A stretch of DNA of 64,000 nt from an uncultured Schlesneria sp. (GCA_903899985.1 CAIULL010000245.1:1-64000); one strand, 5' to 3'; counted from the stretch's first letter, positions 28,281 to 38,364 are shown. Numbers and translations: made by a program. The notes: generated by a model not told the origin, from the sequence alone.

Positions 28281-29381
28281 TTACTCCGGTTCATCAATCG
28301 TAATCGTCAGAACGCATTCTGCTGGCATGTTGTCCCCGAAATTGGTCACTCGTAAAGTCCAATAGCGATCACCGAGTTCTTTAATGTCTTCTTCAGAAAT
28401 CTCGACTTCGATTTTGAGCAATTCTCCCTGGAAGGCGTCTGTCCGCGTCCAGTGGTTTCGACCTTCATTCTGCCCCATAAAGAGGAGCATCATCGAATTT
28501 GAGCCCTTATGCTCAAGCCGTGCATGGAAAGATCTGGATTTGGTAAATTGAAAATAACAGGTCTTTTCAAACGGCTGGTCGATACTGCCTCGCGGGGCCA
28601 GTTTAAATTCGTAAGTTCCAGGCTTCATGACTTCCCAACGCGCCGAAGAGAAGGTTTCGAGCTTTCGTTTCTGCAGCGCCAGGCATGCTTCACGAATCAG
28701 GTCGGTATAGGCGGGCGTCCATTGAGTTGCCGGTGCCGGAATTCCAACCAGAATGCAATTGCCCTGACGGACAATTGGTGCATAGTTCATATCGTTTGTC
28801 CAGCGCGCGATCGGATCAACAACGGATGCCTTTGATCCGCCAGCCGGTAGAAAAACAGCGAAAAGATCCAGTTTTTTTGCATCCAGCTCGGCGACAGACT
28901 TTTCCTGCAGTATCAGCAGCGACTCCGTCTGTTTTGGCTCACCAAGCAACTCGCTCTTCACAATCGTCAAACTGGGCGGTGCCTGGACGCCGTGTGCACA
29001 GGATCCGCCATCAATCTCCAGGCCCAGTTGTCCAAAAAGATGCGCCGCACCATAACCAATTCCGACGATCTTGCGTTTTTTAAGCAATTCGAGCGTATTC
29101 TTTTCAAGCTTAGGGAGATCACGGTTTGGAATGACGAAGATCAACACCTCTCCATCAGACTCAACAGCCTCTTCAATCGTCTGCGCTTTGACGAATCGCT
29201 CGCGCTTCCCCTGGGTGTAGAGCGCACGAAACAGAGACGATCCAAGCACCGCATCGGCCTCAGATGAATAAACGACAAATCGAGGGGGGAGAGGTTTATC
29301 GACGCTATCAAGATCGGCGGCAGATGTTGAAATCACACGACCTATCATGATCAAACAACAGAAGAGTCCGGTATTTCTCAT
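28281..29381 (-). CDS. Secreted hypothetical protein with GATase-like domain
   Basis: A 366-residue protein starting MRNTGLFCCLIMIGRVISTSAAD, a signal peptide. The N-terminal half reads like a Rossmann/class-I amidotransferase-type fold (FVVYSSEADAVLGSSLF..., VLIFVIPNRDL, VGIGYGAAHLFGQLGL), but the elbow lacks the catalytic Cys. The C-terminal half (WEVMKPGTYEFKLAPRG to YWTLRVTNFGDNMPAECVLTITID) looks like a beta-sandwich binding module. I recognise no named family. The ATG at 29381 is preceded by AAGG and is preferred over 29549. Same strand as the sulfatase, 115 bases upstream of it; a link is possible. Confidence 0.6.
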   Translation of the reverse strand: MRNTGLFCCLIMIGRVISTSAADLDSVDKPLPPRFVVYSSEADAVLGSSLFRALYTQGKRERFVKAQTIEEAVESDGEVLIFVIPNRDLPKLEKNTLELLKKRKIVGIGYGAAHLFGQLGLEIDGGSCAHGVQAPPSLTIVKSELLGEPKQTESLLILQEKSVAELDAKKLDLFAVFLPAGGSKASVVDPIARWTNDMNYAPIVRQGNCILVGIPAPATQWTPAYTDLIREACLALQKRKLETFSSARWEVMKPGTYEFKLAPRGSIDQPFEKTCYFQFTKSRSFHARLEHKGSNSMMLLFMGQNEGRNHWTRTDAFQGELLKIEVEISEEDIKELGDRYWTLRVTNFGDNMPAECVLTITIDEPE

Positions 29382-29990
29382 GACACTGCGACCTTCGAGG
29401 TGACGGATTGACGAGTTACACGGAGTTCGAAAGTAACGAAGCTTCGGGCGGAAGTCATCCCCGCCAACTCCCGTAAGATTATTTTGATTCCTGAACGATT
29501 CTTTCTGTTCCGGCGCACGATCCATAAGAAGGCGCTTACCAGTATTCAATCACGTAAGCCTCGTTTTCGATTATCGCGAATGACGGTGTCGGGAACAAAA
29601 GTGATGGCCACTCATGCTGAAGGTAGTACGACCTGTGTTGTCTGTATCATGGATTCCCAATTCTCCAATCGTCGCGCGTCAGGAAAAGGATCGGGTGAAA
29701 CATCTGCGCAGTCAACCTGCTGCGGATTACACTCCAACGCCACAATTCAAGACTCCTCACGGCGTTTCACGAAGTCCCGAATGAGACATGACGCAGTATC
29801 GTTTGTCGTGGCAAGTATGCGCTTTTTTCTTCCGCCGAGCACTGGTTTCTCAAGCGAGTGTTTTGGTTGCAACCCCCAGCAATTACCAATAGGATCGCGA
29901 CGCAGTTTCCGCACACACATCCGATGACAAGGGCCATTGTGCGCGTGGTCGATCAGTAATACACTCATTTTAGGCATAGCGTTGCGACAG
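29382..29990. other. Gap between divergent unknown genes
   Basis: About 600 bases between divergent genes, so promoters for both are expected. A plus-strand frame of 147 codons (29484-29927) lies here, but its composition and lack of a ribosome site do not support a gene. No repeat or strong hairpin was seen. Confidence 0.4.
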
Positions 29991-32558
29991 ATGTTTGCCA
30001 GAAGAATCGCGATATCGATCTTGCTCCTGGCACTGACGACCGGGGGAAGTCCGTCCGCTATAGCTCAGACCGAATCAAAGTCCACATCGACAAGCGACGG
30101 AGCCGGGGTAGGGGCGCAACAAAACTCCAAGGTTCGTTTTTCGTTGGAATCGCAATCGAGACTTGGCGCTTATCCCTTCGTGCCGGAACAATGGTGCGAC
30201 TTGCATATGCGACTGGAAAATGGCGGTGATGCTACCCACGAATTGCTTTGCACTTCATATTTCGAAGCCAATCCCAGTTTGCAATACGGTCGGCAAGTTT
30301 GGCTCCCCCCGCATGCCCGGCTAACCTTGCCGCATCGGGCGTTGATACCCAAGGTGGCTCGGGATAAGGCTGCATCGATCAACGTCAGTTCACTGGTTCT
30401 CGAACGAACGGCCGGAACCGAGGTGCTGCTGAAAGCCGAATCGGAACAGCTGCGGCACGATCGAACATTGATGCTGACACCGGAGTCGCGGATTACGGGA
30501 ATTGTTTTCAGCGGCAGCGGGAAATCGGAAAGGTTGCAGGAGGTCTTGGACATTGTGATCGCCTGCCGTGTGACTCAACGCCTGAATAACAAGGTAACGA
30601 TCCTGGCGGATGACTTTCTGCCGACAGACGAAAGCAGCCTGCGTTATTTGGACCACCTTGTGATCGCCGACAACCGGTTGATCGATGACTATGCCGCATT
30701 AGCCGCTGTTCGCCGCTGGCTAAACGGTGGCGGACGGTTGTGGGTGATGCTCGACCGGGTGAATCCGGAATTACTGGAGCGGATCTTAGGCGACGAATTT
30801 CATGGTCATGTGGCAGACCGCGTCAGTTTAGCATCGGTCCGAATCGACAGCGGGCCGACATTTAAGAATCCCGAGGGAGAAGCCGGCGAAATCTTGAGCT
30901 TTGATGAGCCAGTTGAGATGTCGCGGCTGTTAGTCACGGGCATGAAAGTATGGAACACAGTCGATGGCTGGCCCGCCGCGCTAAGCATGCCGTGCGGCGA
31001 GGGAAGTCTGTTCATTACCACGGTAGGGCCGCGAGCCTGGATCAAACCCACGCCTCCCAACACGCTCGAGGACGAAGGCCCATTGCTGAGGTCGGCAAAC
31101 ATTCCTCGTACCCCAATGAAAGATCTCTCAACCCAGATTCTCGCCAAGCGAGAGCCACCTTTGCTGATGACTTCTGATGTTGAATCGCTGGCTCGAGAAT
31201 ACATCTCGTACAAAATTCCGAACAGGAAACTGATCGCGGGAGCGATGGGCGGATTTCTGGCGACAATGCTCGTGCTGGGTGGCCTCTTGTGGTCGCAACA
31301 ACGCTTGGAGCACTTCGGCTGGAGCGGATCACTCGTCGCAACATTGGCGTGCCTCGTGTTCCTGGGAATCGGCCAATCAAGCCGACAGGGAATTCCACCC
31401 ACTGAAGCCAGTTTTCAATTAGCTCAAGCGATCAGCGGGACCGACGATCTGCGCAGCAAGGGGGCGGTCGCCGTCTATCGCTCTGAACCGGCCGACACCG
31501 CAATTCAAACCCGTCAGGGTGGCGTCATTGAAACAGATCTGAACGGAATGGAAGGTGCAACCCTTCGAATGATTACGACGGATCTTCTGACGTACTCCTT
31601 GGAAGGGCTGCCGCAGCGGAGTGGTTTGCAACTGTTTTCCGAGTCGACATCTCGCTCGAATTTCCCACGATACGAGGCCCGAGCCACGTTGAATCCGAAT
31701 GGACTTTCGGGAAAATTCGCTGGAAATTTGAGTGCGGGTGCTGACGCGATGTTAGCCACCCGATTTGGACGAATCGGAGTGGAGATGCGGGCTGATGGAA
31801 CATGGTCGGGAGGTGTTGAGGATATTTTCGCCGCCGATCAATACCTTGCTGCCAACTTTTTAGGGACAGAACAGGAACGCCGTCGTCATATCCTCGAAAT
31901 GTTATTTACCAAAAAGAACTGGAAGAACTTGCTCCAACGGCCGCAACTTCTGGTCTGGCTGAAAGAATGGCCGCAGGGATTCAGTTTTGGCGACGGTTTG
32001 ACCCGTCAGGGTCAGACGTTGCTCATCTTGCCCGTGCAATTCACTCGACCGCCGCTGGGGACTCAAATGCAGATCCCGGCTCCGTTAATCACCTATGGTA
32101 CTCGAATGCCTCCCGATGGTAGTGTGCCGTCTGGTTGCTGGGACGACAACCAGGGAAAATGGCAAGAGCGCACAGGCCCGAGTACCACATGGCTTAACTT
32201 TCAAATTCCGACGACGCTGTTGCCAGCGCAGCTAACGAAAGCACACCTTGCAATCAAGGTTTCCGGCGCCATTGACCGAATCGAAGTGCTGAGCGTAAAG
32301 AATAACGCCGTCGTCAGTTTGCAGAGGATGATGAATCCCGTCGGGACGGTGCAGATGGAGATCGCCGATGCCTCGGATCTGGACCTTAGCGCCGATGGTG
32401 AACTGGTGATCGGAATCAGTGTCGGTGATCCCGATCGAGCAGCAACAAGCGGCGACATCGCGAATTCCAAAGTGGGTACCACGTCGGACTATTGGAAAAT
32501 TGAATCGTTAGGATTGAACGTTTGGGCGAAAACCACCGACACGATCGAAAATGAATGA
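29991..32558 (+). CDS. Membrane-anchored protein of an ABC-type operon
   Basis: An 855-residue protein with a signal peptide (MFARRIAISILLLALTTGGS), a beta-rich exported region, an amidotransferase-like stretch (VIADNRLIDDYAALAAVRRWLNGGGRLWVM), two membrane segments near residues 415-465 (LIAGAMGGFLATMLVLGG and SLVATLACLVFLGIG), and a second exported region. No catalytic residues are evident. It heads a run with an ABC-2 permease and HEAT protein, so a role in exporting or arranging cell-surface material is plausible (inference from position). The ATG at 29991 starts the signal peptide; an upstream start at 29937 is less likely. Its stop overlaps a short ORF at 32551. Confidence 0.6.
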   Translation: MFARRIAISILLLALTTGGSPSAIAQTESKSTSTSDGAGVGAQQNSKVRFSLESQSRLGAYPFVPEQWCDLHMRLENGGDATHELLCTSYFEANPSLQYGRQVWLPPHARLTLPHRALIPKVARDKAASINVSSLVLERTAGTEVLLKAESEQLRHDRTLMLTPESRITGIVFSGSGKSERLQEVLDIVIACRVTQRLNNKVTILADDFLPTDESSLRYLDHLVIADNRLIDDYAALAAVRRWLNGGGRLWVMLDRVNPELLERILGDEFHGHVADRVSLASVRIDSGPTFKNPEGEAGEILSFDEPVEMSRLLVTGMKVWNTVDGWPAALSMPCGEGSLFITTVGPRAWIKPTPPNTLEDEGPLLRSANIPRTPMKDLSTQILAKREPPLLMTSDVESLAREYISYKIPNRKLIAGAMGGFLATMLVLGGLLWSQQRLEHFGWSGSLVATLACLVFLGIGQSSRQGIPPTEASFQLAQAISGTDDLRSKGAVAVYRSEPADTAIQTRQGGVIETDLNGMEGATLRMITTDLLTYSLEGLPQRSGLQLFSESTSRSNFPRYEARATLNPNGLSGKFAGNLSAGADAMLATRFGRIGVEMRADGTWSGGVEDIFAADQYLAANFLGTEQERRRHILEMLFTKKNWKNLLQRPQLLVWLKEWPQGFSFGDGLTRQGQTLLILPVQFTRPPLGTQMQIPAPLITYGTRMPPDGSVPSGCWDDNQGKWQERTGPSTTWLNFQIPTTLLPAQLTKAHLAIKVSGAIDRIEVLSVKNNAVVSLQRMMNPVGTVQMEIADASDLDLSADGELVIGISVGDPDRAATSGDIANSKVGTTSDYWKIESLGLNVWAKTTDTIENE

Positions 32559-32691
32559 ACCTCGAGTTCTGAAGATGCCGCATCGTGAATTGCAGACCGA
32601 TCTGAACGAAGTGTTCTTGATGTTGGCACCTCCTCAGGACTTAGTTCGCGCGGAGCAGCCACAATGCGGTAGAGGGATGCAAAATGTTTAG
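32551..32691 (+). pseudogene. ABC ATPase C-terminal tail remnant (46 codons)
   Basis: This 46-codon frame bridges the large membrane-protein gene and the ABC-2 permease, overlapping both (ATG at 32551 before the TGA at 32556-32558; stop over the permease ATG at 32684). Its text RELQTDLNEVFLMLAPPQD matches the C-terminal tail of the intact ATPase at 42425-43438 (REVQTDLEEAFISFTRPQED) at about ten positions. It is far too short for an ATPase. The simplest reading is a deletion that removed the rest of the gene and left its tail and the operon junction. A free-standing small protein is less likely. Confidence 0.5.
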
Positions 32692-34342
32692 CGCCTTGTT
32701 GCGAAGAGAATTAATTTCGTTTCTGCGCCGCCGGCGAATGATCGCATTCCAGATTGGATTAGCCGCACTTTTCGGTCTGTTAGTCGTTATCCGATGGCCG
32801 ACGGACGGTAACGCTGCTTTTAGCGGCTTGCAGTCGCAGCAGATCTTTCGCTTGTTCGCATATGGCCTGATGGCCATGATGCTTTTGCTGTTGCCCGTTT
32901 TTCCGGCGACCAGCATCGTGAGCGAGAAAAAACGCGGCACCCTGCAATTGCTGTTCAATACGCCGTTTGGGCCGACAAGGATTTTCTCGGCAAAATTGTT
33001 AGCCGTGATGTCGCTGGCGGGAATGATACTCGCCATGAGCCTGCCTGCGGCAGCGGCCTGCTTCTGCATGGGGGGCCTGTCGTTGTTCGGTGACATCAGC
33101 AAGGTTTACCAATTGCTGTTGATGGCCGCACTGCAATATGCCGCCATCGGTTTGCTCGTCAGTAGCTATTCCCAGTCGGTGGATTCTGCCGTGCGAATCA
33201 CCTATGGCATCGTCCTGGGAATGAGCGTTTTGACGATGATTCCACAGTATTTTTTCCAGGGAACACAGGGCCAATTGGCTGTTGTAAGTGAATATCTCCG
33301 ATGCGTCTCTCCACTGGCGGTCCTGACTGCTATTACCGGCACGACCAACATGGGAGGCCAGGGTCTGATGGCCAAAACGGATGTTATAGGGCGATTCACG
33401 ATTGTTGCGCTGCTCAGTGCGTTAGTCGCTTCGATCTGGACGATCGGTCGGCTGAACCATAGGATTTTTGATCAGTCCCGAGACGCAGGCACAATGAGCG
33501 ACGATCTGTCGTCGCGAGGCAAAGTGCTGCGTCGCCTGTTCTTTCTCGTTGATCCGCAAAAGCGGTCCGCCGGGATTCCATCTTTTTTGAATCCTGTGAT
33601 GGTCAAGGAATTTCGATGTCGCCGGTTTGGTCGACTGCATTGGTTGCTTCGGCTGGTGGCGGTTTGTATGGTCCTTTCGCTGGGACTCACTTACGCAACC
33701 ACCGCCGGTACATTTGATTGGGGCGTGGAAACAATCGGCGCCATCATGGTGGTACTACAAGTGGCGCTGATTGTCTTGATTGCCCCCAGTTTGTCGGCCG
33801 GATTGATCAGCGTCGAACGGGAATCGGGCGGCTGGCTTCTCTTGCTGACGACTCCGCTGGGTTTCCGACGGATCGTCTGGGGAAAACTCTTGAGCTCACT
33901 CATTCCGCTGATCCTGCTGCTTGGTGCGACGATGCCCGGCTATCTGGTGATGGCCTACATCCAACCAGGAATGGCACTTCAAGTGCAACGCGTCCTCGTT
34001 TGCCTTCTGCTGACGTCCGTGTTCGCCATGATGATCAGCGCGGCGGTGGGGAGTTATTTTGTTCGCACTGCGGCCGCCACTGCTGGTGCCTACAGCGTGC
34101 TGCTCGTCCTTAGTGCAGTCCCCATTCTTGTATGGATGGGAAGGAATGCTCCTTTCGGTCACAATACTGTGGAAGCGGCGCTTTCAACGAGTTCAATAGG
34201 CGCGGCGCTCTCTGTGATACAATTCCCCGGGTTTGAAAACTATAACCTGATTCCTGTGAATTGGTGGTTTCTCGGGACCACTTCTGCTGCGGCGTTATTG
34301 CTGCTTTTGGCTCAAGCTTATCGAATTTCCAAACCTCAGTGA
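32684..34342 (+). CDS. Double ABC-2-type permease
   Basis: A 552-residue inner-membrane protein that looks like two ABC-2 permease halves in one chain, each with about six membrane segments (first near 20-260, second near 320-550). A cytosolic linker around residues 265-310 (HRIFDQSRDAGTMSDDLSSRGKV) separates them. SIVSEKKRGTLQLLFNTPFG and SVERESGGWLLLLTTPLG are the paired elbow loops that contact the ATPase in such permeases, which supports an internal duplication. It needs an ATP-binding partner; none is adjacent, only a 46-codon remnant. The gene overlaps that remnant and precedes a HEAT-repeat gene by nine bases. Confidence 0.9.
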   Translation: MFSALLRRELISFLRRRRMIAFQIGLAALFGLLVVIRWPTDGNAAFSGLQSQQIFRLFAYGLMAMMLLLLPVFPATSIVSEKKRGTLQLLFNTPFGPTRIFSAKLLAVMSLAGMILAMSLPAAAACFCMGGLSLFGDISKVYQLLLMAALQYAAIGLLVSSYSQSVDSAVRITYGIVLGMSVLTMIPQYFFQGTQGQLAVVSEYLRCVSPLAVLTAITGTTNMGGQGLMAKTDVIGRFTIVALLSALVASIWTIGRLNHRIFDQSRDAGTMSDDLSSRGKVLRRLFFLVDPQKRSAGIPSFLNPVMVKEFRCRRFGRLHWLLRLVAVCMVLSLGLTYATTAGTFDWGVETIGAIMVVLQVALIVLIAPSLSAGLISVERESGGWLLLLTTPLGFRRIVWGKLLSSLIPLILLLGATMPGYLVMAYIQPGMALQVQRVLVCLLLTSVFAMMISAAVGSYFVRTAAATAGAYSVLLVLSAVPILVWMGRNAPFGHNTVEAALSTSSIGAALSVIQFPGFENYNLIPVNWWFLGTTSAAALLLLLAQAYRISKPQ

Positions 34343-34351
34343 GACGTCTTG

Positions 34352-36112
34352 ATGTGGTTGAGACAATGGACGCGGCGGTTGCTCGCGATTGGCTTGTTCG
34401 CTATTTGCTGCGGAAGCACCACCCCCGGTTACGCTGAGCTTCGGACTGACTTCCTGATGGATTCTGATCCGAAGCTGAACATTCCCGATCCAGTCATGCA
34501 CTTCAGCCCTGAGCTCAAGTCATTGTGGCTGACAGCGCTGGAGCGTCCAGAAGCCGACATGCAACGACTGGCTGCAGAAACCATCGCTCGGGGGCATCAG
34601 TACGGCGTGCCAGACTTGATGGAAGCCGTGCCCCGATTGGAATCGCTACTACTGGCAGACACGTCTCAGCCAGCAACCCGATTTGCCGCAGCGCGTGCCT
34701 TGATTGTGCTGGAATCCCGCAACTCGAGTGACGTATTATTTCAGGTCTCTCAAAAGTACGAAGCGGACTTGCGTCAGCTGATCGAACCGGCGTTGGCAAC
34801 TTGGAATTTCGCTCCGGCGATTCCCCTTTGGAAAGAGCGACTGGGAAATTCAGAGACCAGACCACGTGATTTGATCTTAGCGCTGCGGGGACTAGCGAAA
34901 GTCCGTGAGCCATCAGCGAAATCAGCCCTGTTGGCAATTGTGCATGACGAATCTCGCAGCGCTGACGTCCGAATGGAAGCCGCGGCCGCAGCCGGCCAAT
35001 GTGAGTCTTCTGGGCTGGAGCCAGATGCCGTCAGACTCGCTCATCACACGTCCAAACTTCAATTGGTCAATTCGATTTGTACTTGCCGACTACTTGCCCG
35101 GCATGACAGCGAGGCGGCCCGAACACTTTTGATCGAACTGGCGGGCCATCAGCGGTCCATTGTTGCCACCAGTGCGCTCAACCGGCTGTTGGAAATTGAT
35201 TCGACGCTGGTTTTGCCGTTAGCCGAGACGGCGATAAACCACACAGATCCGAATGTTCGTCGAGCCGGTGCGGCGGCCTATCTTCAGCATCCGACCCCGG
35301 AAAGGATCGCCTTTGTGTCGCGTTTGCTGGCGGATACGCATCCCGACGTACGTCGAGAAGTCTGCGAAAATCTATTCCGCTTGTCGGACCAGAATGAACT
35401 GATCGAATCCATTCGTACGATTATTAACAACTTGCTCGTGCAAGAGACATGGCAAGGACAGGAACAGGCCGCGCTGCTCGCGGGGATGCTAAAGCATCAA
35501 CCGGCGTCCAGTCGTCTCGTCGAATTACTGGAATCGCCTCGCGCGGAAGTGGGAATCTCGTCCGCCTGGGCGCTCCGGAAAGTCGCCGTACCGGAAACCA
35601 TTCCGGCGATCATTGACAAGGTCTCTCGCCAGACAGAACGCCGCAGGCATGTTAGCGAGCCACCACTTGACGAACAGGTGGCGCATCTCTGCGAAGCCCT
35701 TGGTGTTTTAAAGGCAAACGATGCGGAGTCGTTGCTCGTGCGATATATTCCCAAAGATCCGTTCATGGGGGAAAAATCGCGGTGCGCGGCCGTCTCGGCA
35801 CTCGGCCTCATCAAGCAAGAAAAACGGGATTCCGAGTTGGAAGACAAACTCCGTGACCGGATCAGAGATTTTTCCGACGTTGATCCCGAACTCGACACGG
35901 TTAAAGAGAAGTGTGCCGTAACCCTGGCCCGCATGAAGGCCGTAGAGCTGGCGCCACAGTTGCGAGGGATTGCACAATCGGACGCGATTGGAACTCGACT
36001 AAGCATCGCGTTGAGATGGGCAGTCAAGGACCTGACGGGCGAAGATTTGCCGCCCGTGGAACCACCACGCCTGCCGCGAGGCAACTGGTTTCTCGAACCT
36101 TACACCCGGTGA
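34352..36112 (+). CDS. Exported HEAT-repeat protein
   Basis: A 586-residue protein with a signal peptide (WTRRLLAIGLFAICCGSTTPGYA), followed by tandem helical HEAT-type repeats of about 30 residues (for example TDPNVRRAGAAAYLQHPTPERI, THPDVRREVCENLFRL, SRADVRMEAAAAAGQCES). Such solenoids bind other proteins. It begins nine bases after the permease stop, so it is part of the same operon as 29991-34342. An exported scaffold partner of that transport system is an inference from position. The ATG at 34352 follows a TTG at 34349; either could start translation. Confidence 0.85.
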   Translation: MWLRQWTRRLLAIGLFAICCGSTTPGYAELRTDFLMDSDPKLNIPDPVMHFSPELKSLWLTALERPEADMQRLAAETIARGHQYGVPDLMEAVPRLESLLLADTSQPATRFAAARALIVLESRNSSDVLFQVSQKYEADLRQLIEPALATWNFAPAIPLWKERLGNSETRPRDLILALRGLAKVREPSAKSALLAIVHDESRSADVRMEAAAAAGQCESSGLEPDAVRLAHHTSKLQLVNSICTCRLLARHDSEAARTLLIELAGHQRSIVATSALNRLLEIDSTLVLPLAETAINHTDPNVRRAGAAAYLQHPTPERIAFVSRLLADTHPDVRREVCENLFRLSDQNELIESIRTIINNLLVQETWQGQEQAALLAGMLKHQPASSRLVELLESPRAEVGISSAWALRKVAVPETIPAIIDKVSRQTERRRHVSEPPLDEQVAHLCEALGVLKANDAESLLVRYIPKDPFMGEKSRCAAVSALGLIKQEKRDSELEDKLRDRIRDFSDVDPELDTVKEKCAVTLARMKAVELAPQLRGIAQSDAIGTRLSIALRWAVKDLTGEDLPPVEPPRLPRGNWFLEPYTR

Positions 36113-36132
36113 AGACGGTCCGGAAGCCTTTG

Positions 36133-38229
36133 TTATAAACCCGCCTCAACCTGGCGGATCAGCTGCGTCGGACGCGGATCAGCCGGTCTCAATTTCTGGG
36201 CAACGCGAAGTTGCGAAATTCCCTCTGCCAACCGCCGTTGAGAAATCAGAAAGACCCCCACGTTATACCGGTTTTCGAAAGAGTCTGGTGCCAATGAAAT
36301 CGCCTTGTTCGCATGAACCATGGCTTTCCCGTACTGACCCGCCTGGGCGAGCGCCATGAAAAAATGGGCATGGGCGTCGGCAGACTCGGGGTGAGATTGA
36401 ATTGCCTGTTCAAAACATTCCAGGGCCTCATTTGGCCGATGAAGTGAAATCAAAAGTTGCCCCAATGAGATGTTTGCGTTCACAAAATCGGGTGCCAGTC
36501 GAATCGCTTCGCGAAACTCGGCAATCGCCTCATCGAATTTCTGCAGCTGAACTAAGGCCAATCCCAATTCATAATGGTCAGGTGACGAATCAGGGTATTT
36601 TTGCAAGTATTCAGAGAATTCGATGACCGCCTGTTCGAAATCCCCTTGCGATGAACAGATTCTGCCTAGCTTATGATGGGCAATGGTAAAATCAGGACAG
36701 TGTGCCAGCACTGTGCGATACACCATTTTGGCGTCTTCCAGGCGGTGCGTTTCCGCAAGGCAGCTGGCCAGCAAATAACCGGCCGATGGAAATTCATTTG
36801 TTTCGACAACGATTTGCTGTAGCAGCCCAATCGCCTCTTCGAACTTGCCCTCCGATAATATCAGGCGGGCCTTGTCATATTTTTCCAGCAGCGGCAGCAT
36901 GTCTTTGACGTCTCGCAATTTCTCTGCGTCTTTTGCGCCAACGCCGTTTTGATTGGCGCTCGTGCCGGACAAATATCCTAAAGTCAACAATTTTGCGCGA
37001 TCACTGTCCGAGAGTTTCAAGTTCTGGGCTGTCGCAGGGACGAGTTTAGCTTCTAAATCCACCAGGCGGTCCCGCATTTGTTCGGATTCATCGGTCGCCG
37101 TGTCGGCCAGATTCGTCAGCTCACGAGGATCCTTTTCAAGATCGTAAAGTTCGGGGCGAGTGGTCTGAATGTACTTCCACCGATCGGAAATGATTGCGCG
37201 CTGCGGCGACCATCGATTCGTAATGAATGGCGTGTCCGTCTCCGCATAGCAATCGCGTGCGCCGAGGGCTTTTCCCTTCAAGGCCGTTCGCAAACTTCGA
37301 CCACTGACGTGCTTCGGAGACGGAATTTTCGCGATGTCGAGTAGCGTCGGCGTGATGTCGACCAGCGAAACCACATCCTGAACGTGGATGTTCGGCCGAC
37401 ATAGCGGAGGATAGACGAAGACGAGAGGTACCTGCAAAGTGGTGTTATAAAGGAGCATGCCATGGTCCGTTTCCAGATGCTCGTGAAGACCTTCCCCGTG
37501 GTCACCCGCGACAACAACAACAGTCCGAGAATCAAGTTTGCTCTGCTTAAGATATTCTGTTAATCGTCCGAACTGACGTGTTTGCCAGGCAATCCCGGCA
37601 TCGTAAGGTTGCTGCATAAATCGATCTGCAAAATTCTCGGGGCGGTGGTCATAAGGCCCGTGAGCATCGTACAGATGGATCCAGCAAAAGAATGGGCGAG
37701 AGGTCCTCTTTCGCAGCCAGGCGAGGGCGGATGTGATGACATGTTGCCCATCGCGTCGAGGCTCGCTGACGTTCCGGCTGATTTTTTTTGCAGGCATCTG
37801 ATCGTCGTAGACGTCAAATCCCCGGTCGAGGCCGTATTGAGAATCCAATACAGAGGCTGAGATAAACGCCCCGGTGTCATAACCGTGTTGCTTGAGGGTT
37901 TCCGGCAGAATTGGGATCTGTCCACCCAGCCTTCCCGTACCGTTCACGCGCAGGCCATGCTCGGGAGGATAGAGCCCAGTCAACATGGTTGCATGCGAGG
38001 GCAATGTGACAGGAGAGGGAGTGAAGGCTCGATCAAAAATCACACCTTTTCGCGCAAAATCATCGAACGCCTCTGTCAGGCCTTGATTGTAACCGTAAGC
38101 CCCCAAATGATCCGCGCGGGTGGTGTCGAAAGTGACAAGAATCATGTTTGGTCGAGGGGCACCCCAATACCACCAAGTCGCTCCGAAGGCACCAATGGAA
38201 ACGAATGCCAGCAGAAGCTTATATTTCAT
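36133..38229 (-). CDS. Sulfatase-fold enzyme fused to TPR repeats
   Basis: A 698-residue protein. The N-terminal 400 residues are a sulfatase/alkaline-phosphatase-superfamily domain: NMILVTFDTTRADHLGAYGY, VAGDHGEGLHEH, and a nucleophile region PVTLPSHATMLTGLYPPEHG. Here Thr occupies the place of the Cys of CxPSR, so formylglycine chemistry is not expected; phospho- or other ester transfer with a Thr or Ser nucleophile is possible. The C-terminal 270 residues are TPR repeats (for example AIAEFREAIRLAPDFVNANI). An N-terminal membrane segment anchors it. It converges with the HEAT gene and lies 135 bases downstream of the histidine-rich TPR membrane protein, likely the same transcript. Confidence 0.88.
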   Translation of the reverse strand: MKYKLLLAFVSIGAFGATWWYWGAPRPNMILVTFDTTRADHLGAYGYNQGLTEAFDDFARKGVIFDRAFTPSPVTLPSHATMLTGLYPPEHGLRVNGTGRLGGQIPILPETLKQHGYDTGAFISASVLDSQYGLDRGFDVYDDQMPAKKISRNVSEPRRDGQHVITSALAWLRKRTSRPFFCWIHLYDAHGPYDHRPENFADRFMQQPYDAGIAWQTRQFGRLTEYLKQSKLDSRTVVVVAGDHGEGLHEHLETDHGMLLYNTTLQVPLVFVYPPLCRPNIHVQDVVSLVDITPTLLDIAKIPSPKHVSGRSLRTALKGKALGARDCYAETDTPFITNRWSPQRAIISDRWKYIQTTRPELYDLEKDPRELTNLADTATDESEQMRDRLVDLEAKLVPATAQNLKLSDSDRAKLLTLGYLSGTSANQNGVGAKDAEKLRDVKDMLPLLEKYDKARLILSEGKFEEAIGLLQQIVVETNEFPSAGYLLASCLAETHRLEDAKMVYRTVLAHCPDFTIAHHKLGRICSSQGDFEQAVIEFSEYLQKYPDSSPDHYELGLALVQLQKFDEAIAEFREAIRLAPDFVNANISLGQLLISLHRPNEALECFEQAIQSHPESADAHAHFFMALAQAGQYGKAMVHANKAISLAPDSFENRYNVGVFLISQRRLAEGISQLRVAQKLRPADPRPTQLIRQVEAGL

Positions 38230-38364
38230 GATTTACCAACATCCAACCATCTGTGCTGAGGATCACTGCGTCTCTATTCACACACTTTTTTAAAACGTGG
38301 TCCTTGAGTCGCGATCTTTAGAAACCTGGATTTTAGACATTTCTCACGAATTGTCGGCGCGCAG

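Noticed and set aside
29484-29927. A 147-codon plus-strand frame between divergent genes
   Set aside because: No ribosome site, odd composition rich in Ser, Arg and Cys, and no family resemblance.
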